14,103 bases of DNA from Chloroflexota bacterium (GTDB taxonomy: Bacteria > Chloroflexota > Anaerolineae > Caldilineales > Caldilineaceae), in assembly GCA_003451595.1 (NCBI GenBank), contig DMDA01000011.1, positions 59,559 through 73,661 of the forward strand. The letters are read 5' to 3'. Of this stretch, positions 1 to 8,394 are shown in pieces (positions within the stretch are counted from its first letter, which is position 1; every line of letters begins with the position of its first letter). Both the position numbers and the translations under genes were made by a program. Under the pieces are notes generated by a model that was not told where the DNA came from, did not search any database, and worked only from the letters and a program-made list of their open reading frames with translations.

Positions 1-47
1 GCCTGACTCGTGACGCCTGACGTATGACGATTCAACAGGACAAACAC

Positions 48-923
48 ATGCGCTCGAACCGAATGGGGTGGGGATTGCTATCGCCAACGCTGGTGATTCT
101 GGCGGTGGTGGGCTTTTTACCGTTCATCTACGTGCTGTATGTCAGCCTCTTCGACTGGAACCCGTTCTCCAATCAATTGGGGATGCTGTGGGCAGGCGTC
201 AACAACTACCGCCGCCTGGTCTTCGATGGCGCCTTTCTCGATTCGCTCTGGCGCACCGGCTTGTTTGCCTTTGTCAGCGTTGCGCTCGAGCTGGCGCTCG
301 GCTTCCTGTTGGCGCAGACGCTGGTCAAGAGCTTTCCGGGACGCACCATCTTCCGCACGATCTATGTCCTGCCTCTCGTCATGGCGCCCATTGCGGTTGG
401 CGCGACCTGGCGTCTGTTGACAATTCCCGGCTTCGGGCCAATTCCCTACTACCTTGACAAATGGTTTGGCATCGATTTCCGGCTCGGCACCTTCGCCGAT
501 CAGGCCTTCATCACCGTCATCCTGATGGATGTCTGGCATTGGACGCCCTTCGTGACGCTGACGCTGCTTGCCGGTCTGACCGCCATGCCCAAAGAACCGC
601 TGGAGCAGGCGCAGGTCGATGGCGCCAACCGCTGGCAGGTTTTCCGCTACCTGACCATTCCCATGATGATGCCGGTGCTGCTGACCGTGCTCTTCATCCG
701 CTTGATGGACGCACTGCGCATTGTCGATGAAGTGTACATGCTCACCAACGGCGGCCCTGGCACCGCCACGCAATTTATCGGCATCCACATCTACCGCGTC
801 GTCGTCCCCAAGACCGATTACGGCTATGGCTCGGCGATGTCGCTACTGGTGCTCTACTTCACCATCGTCCTCTGCTGGCTGCTTTTCATTGCGCTGGCGC
901 AGGTTGGCAAGCAGCGCGAATAG
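48..923 (+). CDS. ABC sugar/polyol importer permease, MalF/UgpA type
   Basis: This is an inner-membrane permease of a carbohydrate (CUT1-type) ABC importer; it would pair with the next gene to form the translocation channel. About six hydrophobic segments are visible. The cytoplasmic EAA loop that contacts the ATPase is clear near residues 186-205 (EQAQVDGANRW, then FRYLTIP). Length (291 aa) is normal for the family. I chose the ATG at 48 because AGGA at 37-40 sits 7 bases upstream. The in-frame ATG at 24 would add 8 residues, has no Shine-Dalgarno sequence and falls in a small GCCTGAC repeat (1-7 and 15-21). The stop overlaps the ribosome site of the next gene, so the two are co-transcribed. 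The substrate is inferred to be a polyol from the dehydrogenases downstream. The cognate binding protein and ATPase are not in the window and may lie upstream. Confidence 0.93.
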   Translation: MRSNRMGWGLLSPTLVILAVVGFLPFIYVLYVSLFDWNPFSNQLGMLWAGVNNYRRLVFDGAFLDSLWRTGLFAFVSVALELALGFLLAQTLVKSFPGRTIFRTIYVLPLVMAPIAVGATWRLLTIPGFGPIPYYLDKWFGIDFRLGTFADQAFITVILMDVWHWTPFVTLTLLAGLTAMPKEPLEQAQVDGANRWQVFRYLTIPMMMPVLLTVLFIRLMDALRIVDEVYMLTNGGPGTATQFIGIHIYRVVVPKTDYGYGSAMSLLVLYFTIVLCWLLFIALAQVGKQRE

Positions 924-932
924 GAGGCGCCA

Positions 933-1787
933 ATGAAAACGAGTTCTTTTAGCAAGGCGCTGGGTTGGATCGGTCTCTACGGGCTTTGGATCGTGATGAC
1001 CATCATCACCATTGTGCCGATCTACTGGATGGTCGTCGTCTCGGCGCGCAGCCGCGTCGAGTTGTTCGACGCGCCCACGTTGCTGATCAAGTCCTTTTAC
1101 GCACCAAACTACATCAAACCGCTCACTGACCCTGTTTTCCAGCGCTATCTCGTTAATTCGCTAATCGTCGCCACCAGCAACGCCTTGCTGGTGACCATTC
1201 TGGCTTTGATGGCGACCTACGCCCTCTCGCGCTGGAAGTTGCAAGGCTCGGACAACATCTTCTTCTGGACGATCACGCAGCGTATGGCGCCGCCGGCTGC
1301 TTTCGTGCTGCCCATGTTTTTGCTCTTCACACGCGTCTTCAAGATCGGCGACTGGACGATGTTCGACACGCAGATCGGGTTGATCCTGCTCTACTGCGTT
1401 TTCAACCTCCCCTTCGCCGTCTGGTTGATGAAGGGCATCATGGATGGCATCCCCGTGGAACTGGACGAAGCGGCGTTTGTGGACGGCGCCACGCGTTCGA
1501 CCGTGTTGACGCGCATCATCGTGCCGCTCGTGGCGCCGGGGCTGGCGATTACTTTCATCCTGAGTTGGATTTTTGCCTGGAACGAGTATCTCTTTGCCGC
1601 CAACCTGACCAGCGTCAACGCCCGCACCATTACGACCGGCCTGGCGGCGTTCGTTTCAGTCACCGGCACCAACTGGGGCGAGATGGCTGCAGTCGCCACG
1701 ATCGCTATTCTGCCGGCGCTGATCTTCCTGGTCTTTGTGCAGCGCTACATTGTCACCGGTCTGACCTTTGGCGCCGTAAAGGAGTAG
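933..1787 (+). CDS. ABC sugar/polyol importer permease, MalG type (GlpQ-like)
   Basis: This is the second channel subunit of the first importer, 284 aa with about six membrane segments. The EAA loop is at residues 178-204 (DEAAFVDGATRS, then a VPLVAPG ending), and the C-terminus (RYIVTGLTFGAVKE) is typical of MalG-type subunits. AGGAGG at 922-927 overlaps the previous stop codon and lies 5 bases before the ATG. From memory, several stretches resemble the GlpQ permease of rhizobial glycerol importers: FFWTITQRMAPPAAFVLP (110-127), LTSVNAR (225-231) and NWGEMAAVATIAILP (247-261). That fits with the DUF2160-like protein encoded next, which accompanies such systems. The relationship is by recall, not alignment, and the substrate here could be another polyol. 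Confidence 0.93.
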   Translation: MKTSSFSKALGWIGLYGLWIVMTIITIVPIYWMVVVSARSRVELFDAPTLLIKSFYAPNYIKPLTDPVFQRYLVNSLIVATSNALLVTILALMATYALSRWKLQGSDNIFFWTITQRMAPPAAFVLPMFLLFTRVFKIGDWTMFDTQIGLILLYCVFNLPFAVWLMKGIMDGIPVELDEAAFVDGATRSTVLTRIIVPLVAPGLAITFILSWIFAWNEYLFAANLTSVNARTITTGLAAFVSVTGTNWGEMAAVATIAILPALIFLVFVQRYIVTGLTFGAVKE

Positions 1788-1791
1788 TCTG

Positions 1792-2022
1792 ATGGCGGAA
1801 GCAAAAGCAGGTTCGCAAAAAGTGGTTGCGCCCGTCCAGCACAAAGGTCGGCGCGGCTTCCTACCCATTGAAACCAACACGTTTGATCGTGTTTTTATCA
1901 GCGTCATTTTGTGGATCGGCGTGAGTTTGCTGTGGATGCGCTTTCTGGAGTGGTTGATCCCGCTCTGGGTTTCCACCGTGCTCTGCCTGATCCTGGCGAT
2001 CATTATTATTCGGAAGGGATAG
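1792..2022 (+). CDS. Small two-helix membrane protein, DUF2160-like
   Basis: A 76-residue protein with a basic, soluble N-terminus (1-20), a motif RRGFLPIETNTFDR at 20-33, and two hydrophobic helices at about 34-49 and 54-73, ending in a short basic tail. The motif and the following layout match what I remember of DUF2160 proteins, which are encoded within glycerol ABC-importer operons of rhizobia (glpSTPQUV) as an accessory membrane component of unproven role. This copy appears to lack the extra N-terminal membrane segment of the typical family member. AAAGGAG at 1778-1784 is 7 bases before the ATG; the previous stop is only 4 bases upstream and the next gene starts 4 bases after this stop, so it is embedded in the operon. 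I infer it is an accessory subunit of the importer encoded just before it. Existence as a gene is well supported; family assignment is moderate. Confidence 0.8.
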   Translation: MAEAKAGSQKVVAPVQHKGRRGFLPIETNTFDRVFISVILWIGVSLLWMRFLEWLIPLWVSTVLCLILAIIIIRKG

Positions 2023-2026
2023 TTCT

Positions 2027-3064
<1,038 letters not shown>

Positions 3065-3087
3065 CGTGCGCTAAGGAAAGATGCTTC

Positions 3088-3172
3088 GACGCAAAGACGC
3101 GGAGACGCAGAGGAGCGCAGAAGAAGCGGGACAAACTCTCTGCAGAACTCTGCGCCGTTGCGTCTCTGCGTC
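3088..3172. repeat. Imperfect inverted repeat of GACGCAGAG-type units between two operon genes
   Basis: The 136-base gap between the first zinc dehydrogenase and the SDR gene holds short repeats on the left (GACGCAAA, GACGCGGA, GACGCAGAGGAGCGCAGA, about 3088-3125). On the right (about 3136-3172) are their reverse complements (CTCTGCAG, CTCTGCGCC, GCGTCTCTGCGTC). The arms pair over roughly 25-30 bases with a few mismatches and a short loop, so the transcript could fold into a long hairpin. Units of this kind recur between genes in many bacterial genomes, so it is probably a dispersed palindromic element rather than a gene-specific signal. Inside an operon it could still lower downstream expression or stabilise the upstream message. 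There is no U-tract after it. Confidence 0.75.
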
Positions 3173-3200
3173 AGAAATCCGTTGAGACAGGGAATAAACC

Positions 3201-4007
<807 letters not shown>

Positions 4008-4028
4008 ACGGCGGAAGGAAACTCTCTC

Positions 4029-5048
4029 ATGCAAGCAGTGCTCTTTCCCGCCCCCGAATCGATCAGCATCGAGCGCGTGCCCGACCCGACCTGTGCGCCC
4101 GACGAGGTGGTGGTGCAGGTGGCGCGCTGCGGCATCTGTGGGACCGATGTCCACATCTACCGCAACGAGTACATGTCGGCGTTCCCGGTCATTCCGGGTC
4201 ATGAATTCGGCGGCGTGATCGTCGAAGTCGGCAAAGCGGTCACCGATTTCAAGGTGGGCGACCGCGTGGCGGTTGATCCCAACCTCTACTGCGGACACTG
4301 CGATATGTGTCGCAACGAGATGGCAAACCACTGCCTGAACTGGCAGGGCGTCGGCATCACGCGCCCCGGCGGCTTTGCCGAGTATGTGGCGGCGCCCGCG
4401 CGCGCCTGCTATCGCCTGCCGGCTGCGTTGAGCGACGCGCAGGTCGCCTTCATCGAGCCGCTGGCGTGCGTTGTTCACGCCATGAAGCGCATCCGCATCC
4501 TGCCTGCCGACCCGGTGCTGATCCTCGGCGCCGGGCCGATGGGGCTGCTGCTGGTGCAGGCGCTGCGGCGCATGGGCGCCTCCTATGTCGCCGTCGTTGA
4601 GAAACAGCCGGCGCGCCTGGAACTGGCAAAGGCGATGGGAGCATCGTTCGCTGTGCCGGTGAGCGCCGACCAGGACGCCGCGCTCAAGGCGATCGCCCCG
4701 CGCGGCTTTGGCGTGGTGATCGACGCCACAGGCGTGCCCGCCGTGATCGAAGGCGCGTTCCGCTATCTACGACCGCGCGGCACATTTCTGCAGTTTGGCG
4801 TGGCGCCCAACCACGCGCGCGTCAGCGTCAGCCCCTACGACATCTTTCGCAACGACTGGACGATCATCGGCACCTTTGCGCTCTGCTACACCTTCCTGCC
4901 CGCCATCGACTGGCTCGCCAGCGGCGCAATCGATGTCACGCCGCTTGTCAGTCATGTGGCGCCGATGCAGGAATTTGCGAATGTCTTCCAGCAGTTTGCC
5001 GCCGGGCAGACGCTCAAGGTGCACATCGAAATCGGAGGAGCAAGATGA
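4029..5048 (+). CDS. Zinc-dependent dehydrogenase, arabitol/polyol type
   Basis: A 339-residue medium-chain dehydrogenase with both zinc sites. Catalytic ligands are C37 (CGICGTD), H58-E59 (GHEF) and E143 (IEP). Structural-zinc cysteines are C88, C91, C94 and C102 (CGHCDMC, then HC). The Rossmann loop GAGPMG is at 167-172, and E191 at the end of the second strand suggests NAD. The C-terminal half (YDIFRNDWTIIGTF) is of the kind seen in D-arabitol/threonine-dehydrogenase-like proteins. AAGGAA at 4015-4020 lies 8 bases before the ATG. Its last codons overlap the next gene by 4 bases (ATGA at 5045-5048), a sign of translational coupling and of a shared process. Expected reaction: NAD-dependent oxidation of a C4-C6 polyol to a ketose. 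The exact polyol is unknown; D-arabitol is a guess from family resemblance. Confidence 0.92.
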   Translation: MQAVLFPAPESISIERVPDPTCAPDEVVVQVARCGICGTDVHIYRNEYMSAFPVIPGHEFGGVIVEVGKAVTDFKVGDRVAVDPNLYCGHCDMCRNEMANHCLNWQGVGITRPGGFAEYVAAPARACYRLPAALSDAQVAFIEPLACVVHAMKRIRILPADPVLILGAGPMGLLLVQALRRMGASYVAVVEKQPARLELAKAMGASFAVPVSADQDAALKAIAPRGFGVVIDATGVPAVIEGAFRYLRPRGTFLQFGVAPNHARVSVSPYDIFRNDWTIIGTFALCYTFLPAIDWLASGAIDVTPLVSHVAPMQEFANVFQQFAAGQTLKVHIEIGGAR

Positions 5049-6142
5049 CTGTCAAGACGCTGGGACAACTCCCCAAGACCATGGCGGCAGTCGTCTGTCA
5101 TGGGCCGGAGGATTACCGCCTTGAAGAACGCCGGGTGCCGACGCCAGCGGCTGGCGAGGTGCTGCTGCGCGTCGAAGCGGTGGGCATCTGCGCCAGCGAC
5201 CTGAAGTGTTACATGGGTGCGCCGCTCTTCTGGGGCACGGGTGATGCACCCGGCTATTGTCAGCCGCCGGTCATCCCAGGTCACGAGTTTGTCGGGACAG
5301 TGGTGGCGCTGGGCGAGGGCGCGGGCGAGAAGTACGGGCTGGCGGTCGGCGATGTCGCCGTCTCCGAACAGATCGTGCCGTGCTGGAAGTGCCGCTTCTG
5401 TCAGCGCGGCCAATATTGGATGTGTCCCAACGGCGACGTCTACGGCTTTCGCCAGCGGGCATTTGGCGCCATGGCGGAGTATGTGTTGCTGCCGGCAGGC
5501 GCCATCAACTACCGCGTGCCCGAGCGTGTGCCCACTGCCCACGCCGCCTTCATCGAGCCGCTCGGCTGCTCGATCCACGCCGTCCAGCGCGGCGACATCC
5601 AGCTTGGCGATGTCGTCGTGATCGCTGGGGCGGGGCCGCTGGGTCTGGGCATGGTTGCCGCCGCCCGGCTCAAGGGTCCGCGACTGCTGATCGCCATCGA
5701 TCTCAACGACCACCGGCTGGAGATTGCGCGCAAGTGTGGCGCTGATCTGGGGCTGAACCCGCGCCGCGTCGATGTCGTCGATGAGGTGCGCAAGCTCACC
5801 GACGGCTACGGCTGCGATGTCTACATCGAAGCCACCGGGCATCCGGCGGCGGTCAAGCAGGGGCTAGACATGATCCGCCGCCTCGGCACCTTTGTCGAGT
5901 TCAGCGTCATGCGCGAGCCGGTCACCGTAGATTGGACAATCATCGGCGATCTCAAGGAACTGACGGTCCACGGCTCCCACCTCAGCCCCTACTGCTACCC
6001 GATCGCCATCGACATGCTGGCGAAGGGGTTGCTGCCGATGGAGGACATTCTGACACACAGCCTGCCGTTAGCCGACTACGAGCATGGCATCGAGCTGGTG
6101 CACGCCGGCACGGAATCGATCAAAGTGACGCTGCGACCGTAA
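5045..6142 (+). CDS. Zinc-dependent dehydrogenase, erythritol/L-threitol dehydrogenase-like
   Basis: A 365-residue medium-chain dehydrogenase. Ligands: C49 (GICASDLKCY), H80-E81, E171 for catalytic zinc; C113, C116, C119 and C127 (CWKCRFC, then WMC) for structural zinc. GAGPLG at 195-200 and D219 bind NAD. Several blocks match what I remember of erythritol/L-threitol dehydrogenase (EltD of Mycobacterium smegmatis): the start LPKTMAAVVCHGPEDYRLEE, SEQIVPCWKCRFCQRGQYWM, LTDGYGCDVYIEATGHPAAV, and VDWTIIGDLKEL followed by SPYC. That enzyme makes L-erythrulose from erythritol or L-threitol, so this is the most specific substrate hint in the locus. A 13-residue insert near 62-74 (FWGTGDAPGYCQP) also fits that subgroup. 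The start overlaps the preceding gene (ATGA), with GGAGG at 5035-5039 as ribosome site. The assignment is by recalled similarity; no alignment was run. Confidence 0.9.
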   Translation: MTVKTLGQLPKTMAAVVCHGPEDYRLEERRVPTPAAGEVLLRVEAVGICASDLKCYMGAPLFWGTGDAPGYCQPPVIPGHEFVGTVVALGEGAGEKYGLAVGDVAVSEQIVPCWKCRFCQRGQYWMCPNGDVYGFRQRAFGAMAEYVLLPAGAINYRVPERVPTAHAAFIEPLGCSIHAVQRGDIQLGDVVVIAGAGPLGLGMVAAARLKGPRLLIAIDLNDHRLEIARKCGADLGLNPRRVDVVDEVRKLTDGYGCDVYIEATGHPAAVKQGLDMIRRLGTFVEFSVMREPVTVDWTIIGDLKELTVHGSHLSPYCYPIAIDMLAKGLLPMEDILTHSLPLADYEHGIELVHAGTESIKVTLRP

Positions 6143-6214
6143 CGTAATACGGGGAAGGCATGCCGGAGACGCCCAACACGACGCAGCGTAGCTATCAAGA
6201 AAGACAAGGCGACG

Positions 6215-7291
6215 ATGACTGAAACAAGCAGTCAGACAATGCTGGCGGCACGGCTCCACGGGCCGCGCGACCTGCGCGTGGAGCGTGTGCCGCGCCCGGA
6301 ATCGCCCGGGCCTGGCATGGCGCTGCTGCGCATCACTGCAGTCGGCGTGTGCGGCAGCGACATCCACACCTACCAGGACGCGCGCATCGGCGACACCGTC
6401 GTCGAGACGCCACTGATCCTGGGACATGAGTTCGCCGGCGTGGTCGAAGCGGTGGGGCCGGAGAGCCTCGACGGCAACTTTCAGCCGCTGCAGGTGGGCA
6501 CGCGCGTGGCGGTCGATCCGGCGCAGCCGTGTGGACGCTGCGAGATGTGCGAACAGGGACATCCCAACCTCTGCCACCGCCTGCACTTCTGCGGCACCTA
6601 TCCTGACGCTGGCAGCCTGAGCGAGTATATGCTCATGCCGGCGCGCTCCTGTTTCCCAATCCCGGATGCGATGGACGACGCCAGCGCTGCCCTGCTCGAA
6701 CCGCTCGGCATCGCCATCCACGCCATCGATCTGGCGAAGCTGCGCGTGGCCGACAGCGTCGCCATCCTCGGCGCCGGACCGATCGGGCTGTACATCCTGC
6801 AGATGGCAAGGCTGGCAGGTGCGCAGCCGATCTACGTCGTCGATCAGTTTCCGTGGCGACTGGAGCTAGCGGCGCGCTACGGCGGCATCCCGATCAACTT
6901 CCAGGAAACCGACCCGCTGGCGACAATCCGGCAGGCGACGGGCGGACGCGGGGTCGATGTCGCCATCGAAGCGGCGTGGGCGGATCACTCGATCCAGTGG
7001 GCGGCGGAGATGGCGCGGCTGGGCGGACGGCTGGTGCTCGTCGGCATTCCAGGCCCGGACAAACTGGAGATGAAACACTCGACCGCGCGGCGCAAGGGCT
7101 TGACGATCCGCCTGTCGCGGCGCATGAAGCACGTCTACCCGCGCGGCATCAAGCTGTGGGCAAGCGGCGCCGTCGATCTCACCGGCATCGTCTCGCACCA
7201 TTTCCCGCTCGCACAGACGCCGGCAGCCTATGCGCTCAACGAACGCTACGCCGACAACGTGGTGAAGATCATCATCGACGTAGGAAGATAG
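6215..7291 (+). CDS. Zinc-dependent dehydrogenase, L-iditol/polyol type
   Basis: A 358-residue medium-chain dehydrogenase, the fourth of its superfamily in this run and clearly not a recent copy of the others. Catalytic zinc ligands are C46 (GVCGSDIHTY), H71-E72 and E162 (LEP). Structural-zinc cysteines are C106, C109, C112 and C120. GAGPIG is at 186-191, and D210 favours NAD. RRMKHVYPRGIKLWASGAVD (302-321) resembles the substrate-domain end of sorbitol/L-iditol dehydrogenases. A 72-base gap separates it from the previous gene. AAGG at 6206-6209 is 5 bases before the chosen ATG. The next in-frame ATG at 6239 lacks a good ribosome site but would still leave an intact fold. The product is expected to oxidise a polyol to a ketose; the substrate is not determinable. 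It ends the dehydrogenase run: a repeat pair and a new promoter follow. Confidence 0.9.
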   Translation: MTETSSQTMLAARLHGPRDLRVERVPRPESPGPGMALLRITAVGVCGSDIHTYQDARIGDTVVETPLILGHEFAGVVEAVGPESLDGNFQPLQVGTRVAVDPAQPCGRCEMCEQGHPNLCHRLHFCGTYPDAGSLSEYMLMPARSCFPIPDAMDDASAALLEPLGIAIHAIDLAKLRVADSVAILGAGPIGLYILQMARLAGAQPIYVVDQFPWRLELAARYGGIPINFQETDPLATIRQATGGRGVDVAIEAAWADHSIQWAAEMARLGGRLVLVGIPGPDKLEMKHSTARRKGLTIRLSRRMKHVYPRGIKLWASGAVDLTGIVSHHFPLAQTPAAYALNERYADNVVKIIIDVGR

Positions 7292-7375
7292 TCAGGATCG
7301 TCACGCCAGAGGCGGTGACCTACAAGCCAAGATCGGCAAGTCAGAATCGTCACGCCAGAGGCGGTGACCGACAAG
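7291..7375. repeat. Two direct 36-base copies, each containing a short palindrome
   Basis: Copy 1 is at 7291-7326 and copy 2 at 7340-7375, with a 49-base period and differences at only two positions. Each contains GTCACGCC AGA GGCGGTGAC, an inverted repeat with one bulged base (7300-7319 and 7349-7368). The first copy begins in the stop codon of the preceding gene, and the second ends about 25 bases before the -35 box of the aldolase promoter. They could be operators for a dimeric repressor, hairpins ending the upstream transcript, or copies of a dispersed palindromic repeat. No U-tract follows, which argues against a simple terminator. Confidence 0.8.
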
Positions 7376-7400
7376 CGCAATTAAAAGGTTTTTGCGCAGC

Positions 7401-7429
7401 TTGACAACGCATCGGCAATTGATTACAGT
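7401..7429 (+). promoter_or_regulatory. Sigma70-type promoter for the aldolase gene
   Basis: A perfect -35 hexamer TTGACA (7401-7406) is followed after 17 bases by TACAGT (7424-7429), a reasonable -10 box. The A/T-rich stretch at 7378-7393 just upstream could act as an UP element. Transcription would begin near 7436, leaving a leader of about 50 bases before the aldolase ATG. This is the best promoter match seen in the window and marks a new transcription unit after the dehydrogenase run. Confidence 0.65.
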
Positions 7430-7442
7430 ATCCTGGCAACAA

Positions 7443-7452
7443 AATTGCAATT
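7443..7452. promoter_or_regulatory. Possible operator palindrome in the aldolase leader
   Basis: AATTGCAATT is a perfect 10-base palindrome about 8 bases downstream of the predicted start of transcription, a position where repressors commonly bind. A related half (GGCAATTG, 7414-7421) sits in the promoter spacer. No regulator is encoded in the window, so the function is a guess. Confidence 0.3.
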
Positions 7453-7488
7453 CCTGCACAAAAATTCACAAAGGAAACAGAAAATCGT

Positions 7489-8268
7489 ATGGCTGTCTTG
7501 AAGAATGATGGACGTGCATTGATTGTGGCAATGGATCACGCCCGCACGCACGGCGTGATCGAAGGGCTGGAAGACCCCGGCAAGGTGATTGACACCGTGA
7601 TCGAAGCCGGCGCCGACGGCATCATGACCACCTTTGGCGTCATGAAGAAGTACCGCAACGTGATCGCGGGGCGCGTGCCGGTGACGCTGCGGCTGGACGG
7701 CGGCCCCAGCCTCTACCGCGAGGATTGGCTGGCGTACACCGAATGGGAACTGCTGCATTCCGTCGAGGACGCGCTGATGTTGGGCGCCAGCTCGGTGGTG
7801 CTGATGGCGTTCATCGGCATTCCGGTTGAGCTGAAGACACTGCAGATCGTGGCGTCAGTAGCGAGCGAATGTATGCAGGCGAACCTGCCGCTGCTGGTCG
7901 AGGCGCTGCCTTGCCCCAGCGAGCGCATCCCCGACGCCAAGGATCCGCTGGCGATGGCGTCTGCCGCCCGGCTGGCGTTTGAGCACGGCGCCGACTACAT
8001 CAAGACCTACTACACCGGCACGCCGGAAGGCTTCCGCACGGTCGTGGACAACTGTCCTGTGCCTACCTTGATCGCTGGCGGCCCGCGCATGAACACTGTC
8101 GAGGAGACGCTGCAAGTCGTGGCGGGCGCGATGGCGGCGGGCGCCAGCGGCGTCGTCTTCGGGCGCAACATCTGGCAGAGCAAGAACCCGGCGGGCATGG
8201 TGCGCGCCCTGCAAAGTGTGATTCATGGGGGAAATAGCGTCGCCGACGCCATGGCGGAGTTGGGATAG
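7489..8268 (+). CDS. Class I (Schiff-base) aldolase, DhnA/LsrF/FbaB family
   Basis: A 259-residue TIM-barrel aldolase. Visible landmarks: MDH at 15-17 in the first strand region, ADYIKTYY at 168-175 with K172 as the expected Schiff-base lysine, LIAGGPR at 194-200 and GVVFGRNIWQ at 221-230 as the phosphate-binding segments. The family includes archaeal-type fructose-bisphosphate aldolase, the LsrF thiolase-like enzyme and related sugar-phosphate aldolases. Length is typical. In this locus the likely job is cleavage of a ketose phosphate made by the kinases downstream, giving dihydroxyacetone phosphate plus an aldehyde; that is inference. It has its own promoter (7401-7429) and is followed by a hairpin, so it may be expressed separately from the dehydrogenases. 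AAAGGA at 7470-7475 is about 13 bases before the ATG, longer than usual, but no better start exists. Confidence 0.9.
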   Translation: MAVLKNDGRALIVAMDHARTHGVIEGLEDPGKVIDTVIEAGADGIMTTFGVMKKYRNVIAGRVPVTLRLDGGPSLYREDWLAYTEWELLHSVEDALMLGASSVVLMAFIGIPVELKTLQIVASVASECMQANLPLLVEALPCPSERIPDAKDPLAMASAARLAFEHGADYIKTYYTGTPEGFRTVVDNCPVPTLIAGGPRMNTVEETLQVVAGAMAAGASGVVFGRNIWQSKNPAGMVRALQSVIHGGNSVADAMAELG

Positions 8269-8274
8269 ACAGGT

Positions 8275-8311
8275 TGCCCGCTCAAGCGTGGCGGGCATCG
8301 TCTGTTTTGTA
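8275..8311 (+). terminator. Terminator-like hairpin after the aldolase gene
   Basis: TGCCCGC (8275-8281) pairs perfectly with GCGGGCA (8291-8297) around a 9-base loop, followed by a T-rich run (TCTGTTTTGT, 8301-8310). It begins 6 bases after the aldolase stop. The T-run is interrupted and starts 3 bases after the stem, so termination may be partial, allowing some read-through to the importer genes. Confidence 0.5.
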
Positions 8312-8394
8312 TATCCAGTTCCTTATCGAGGGAGATGGCAATCTCAAAGGCATCGCCCGCAACCGCATCAAGGAGGTGAACAAGCAAAGAAAAC

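Noticed and set aside
24..47. Upstream ATG at 24 as start of the first permease
   Set aside because: No ribosome site precedes it and it lies in a short GCCTGAC repeat; the ATG at 48 has AGGA at a good distance. It remains possible, since the frame is open.
117..788. Long minus-strand open frame opposite the first permease
   Set aside because: It is the complement of a clear permease gene in GC-rich DNA; its composition (His/Gln/Arg-rich) has no family features. The same applies to the other long minus-strand frames, for example 2093-3019, 4952-5842 and 8510-9820.
6160..6222. 20-codon frame starting at ATG 6160 and overlapping the start of the fourth zinc dehydrogenase
   Set aside because: The purine-rich stretch GGGGAAGG is almost adjacent to the ATG, so the spacing is poor, and the peptide has no recognisable features.
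7300..7368. Two palindromes as a CRISPR array
   Set aside because: There are only two copies with a 13-base spacer between 36-base units and no cas genes; this is a local duplication or operator pair.
8301..8320. TATATC near 8310 as a -10 box for the binding-protein gene
   Set aside because: No -35-like hexamer lies at a suitable distance; the T-rich run is better explained as the tail of the terminator-like hairpin.
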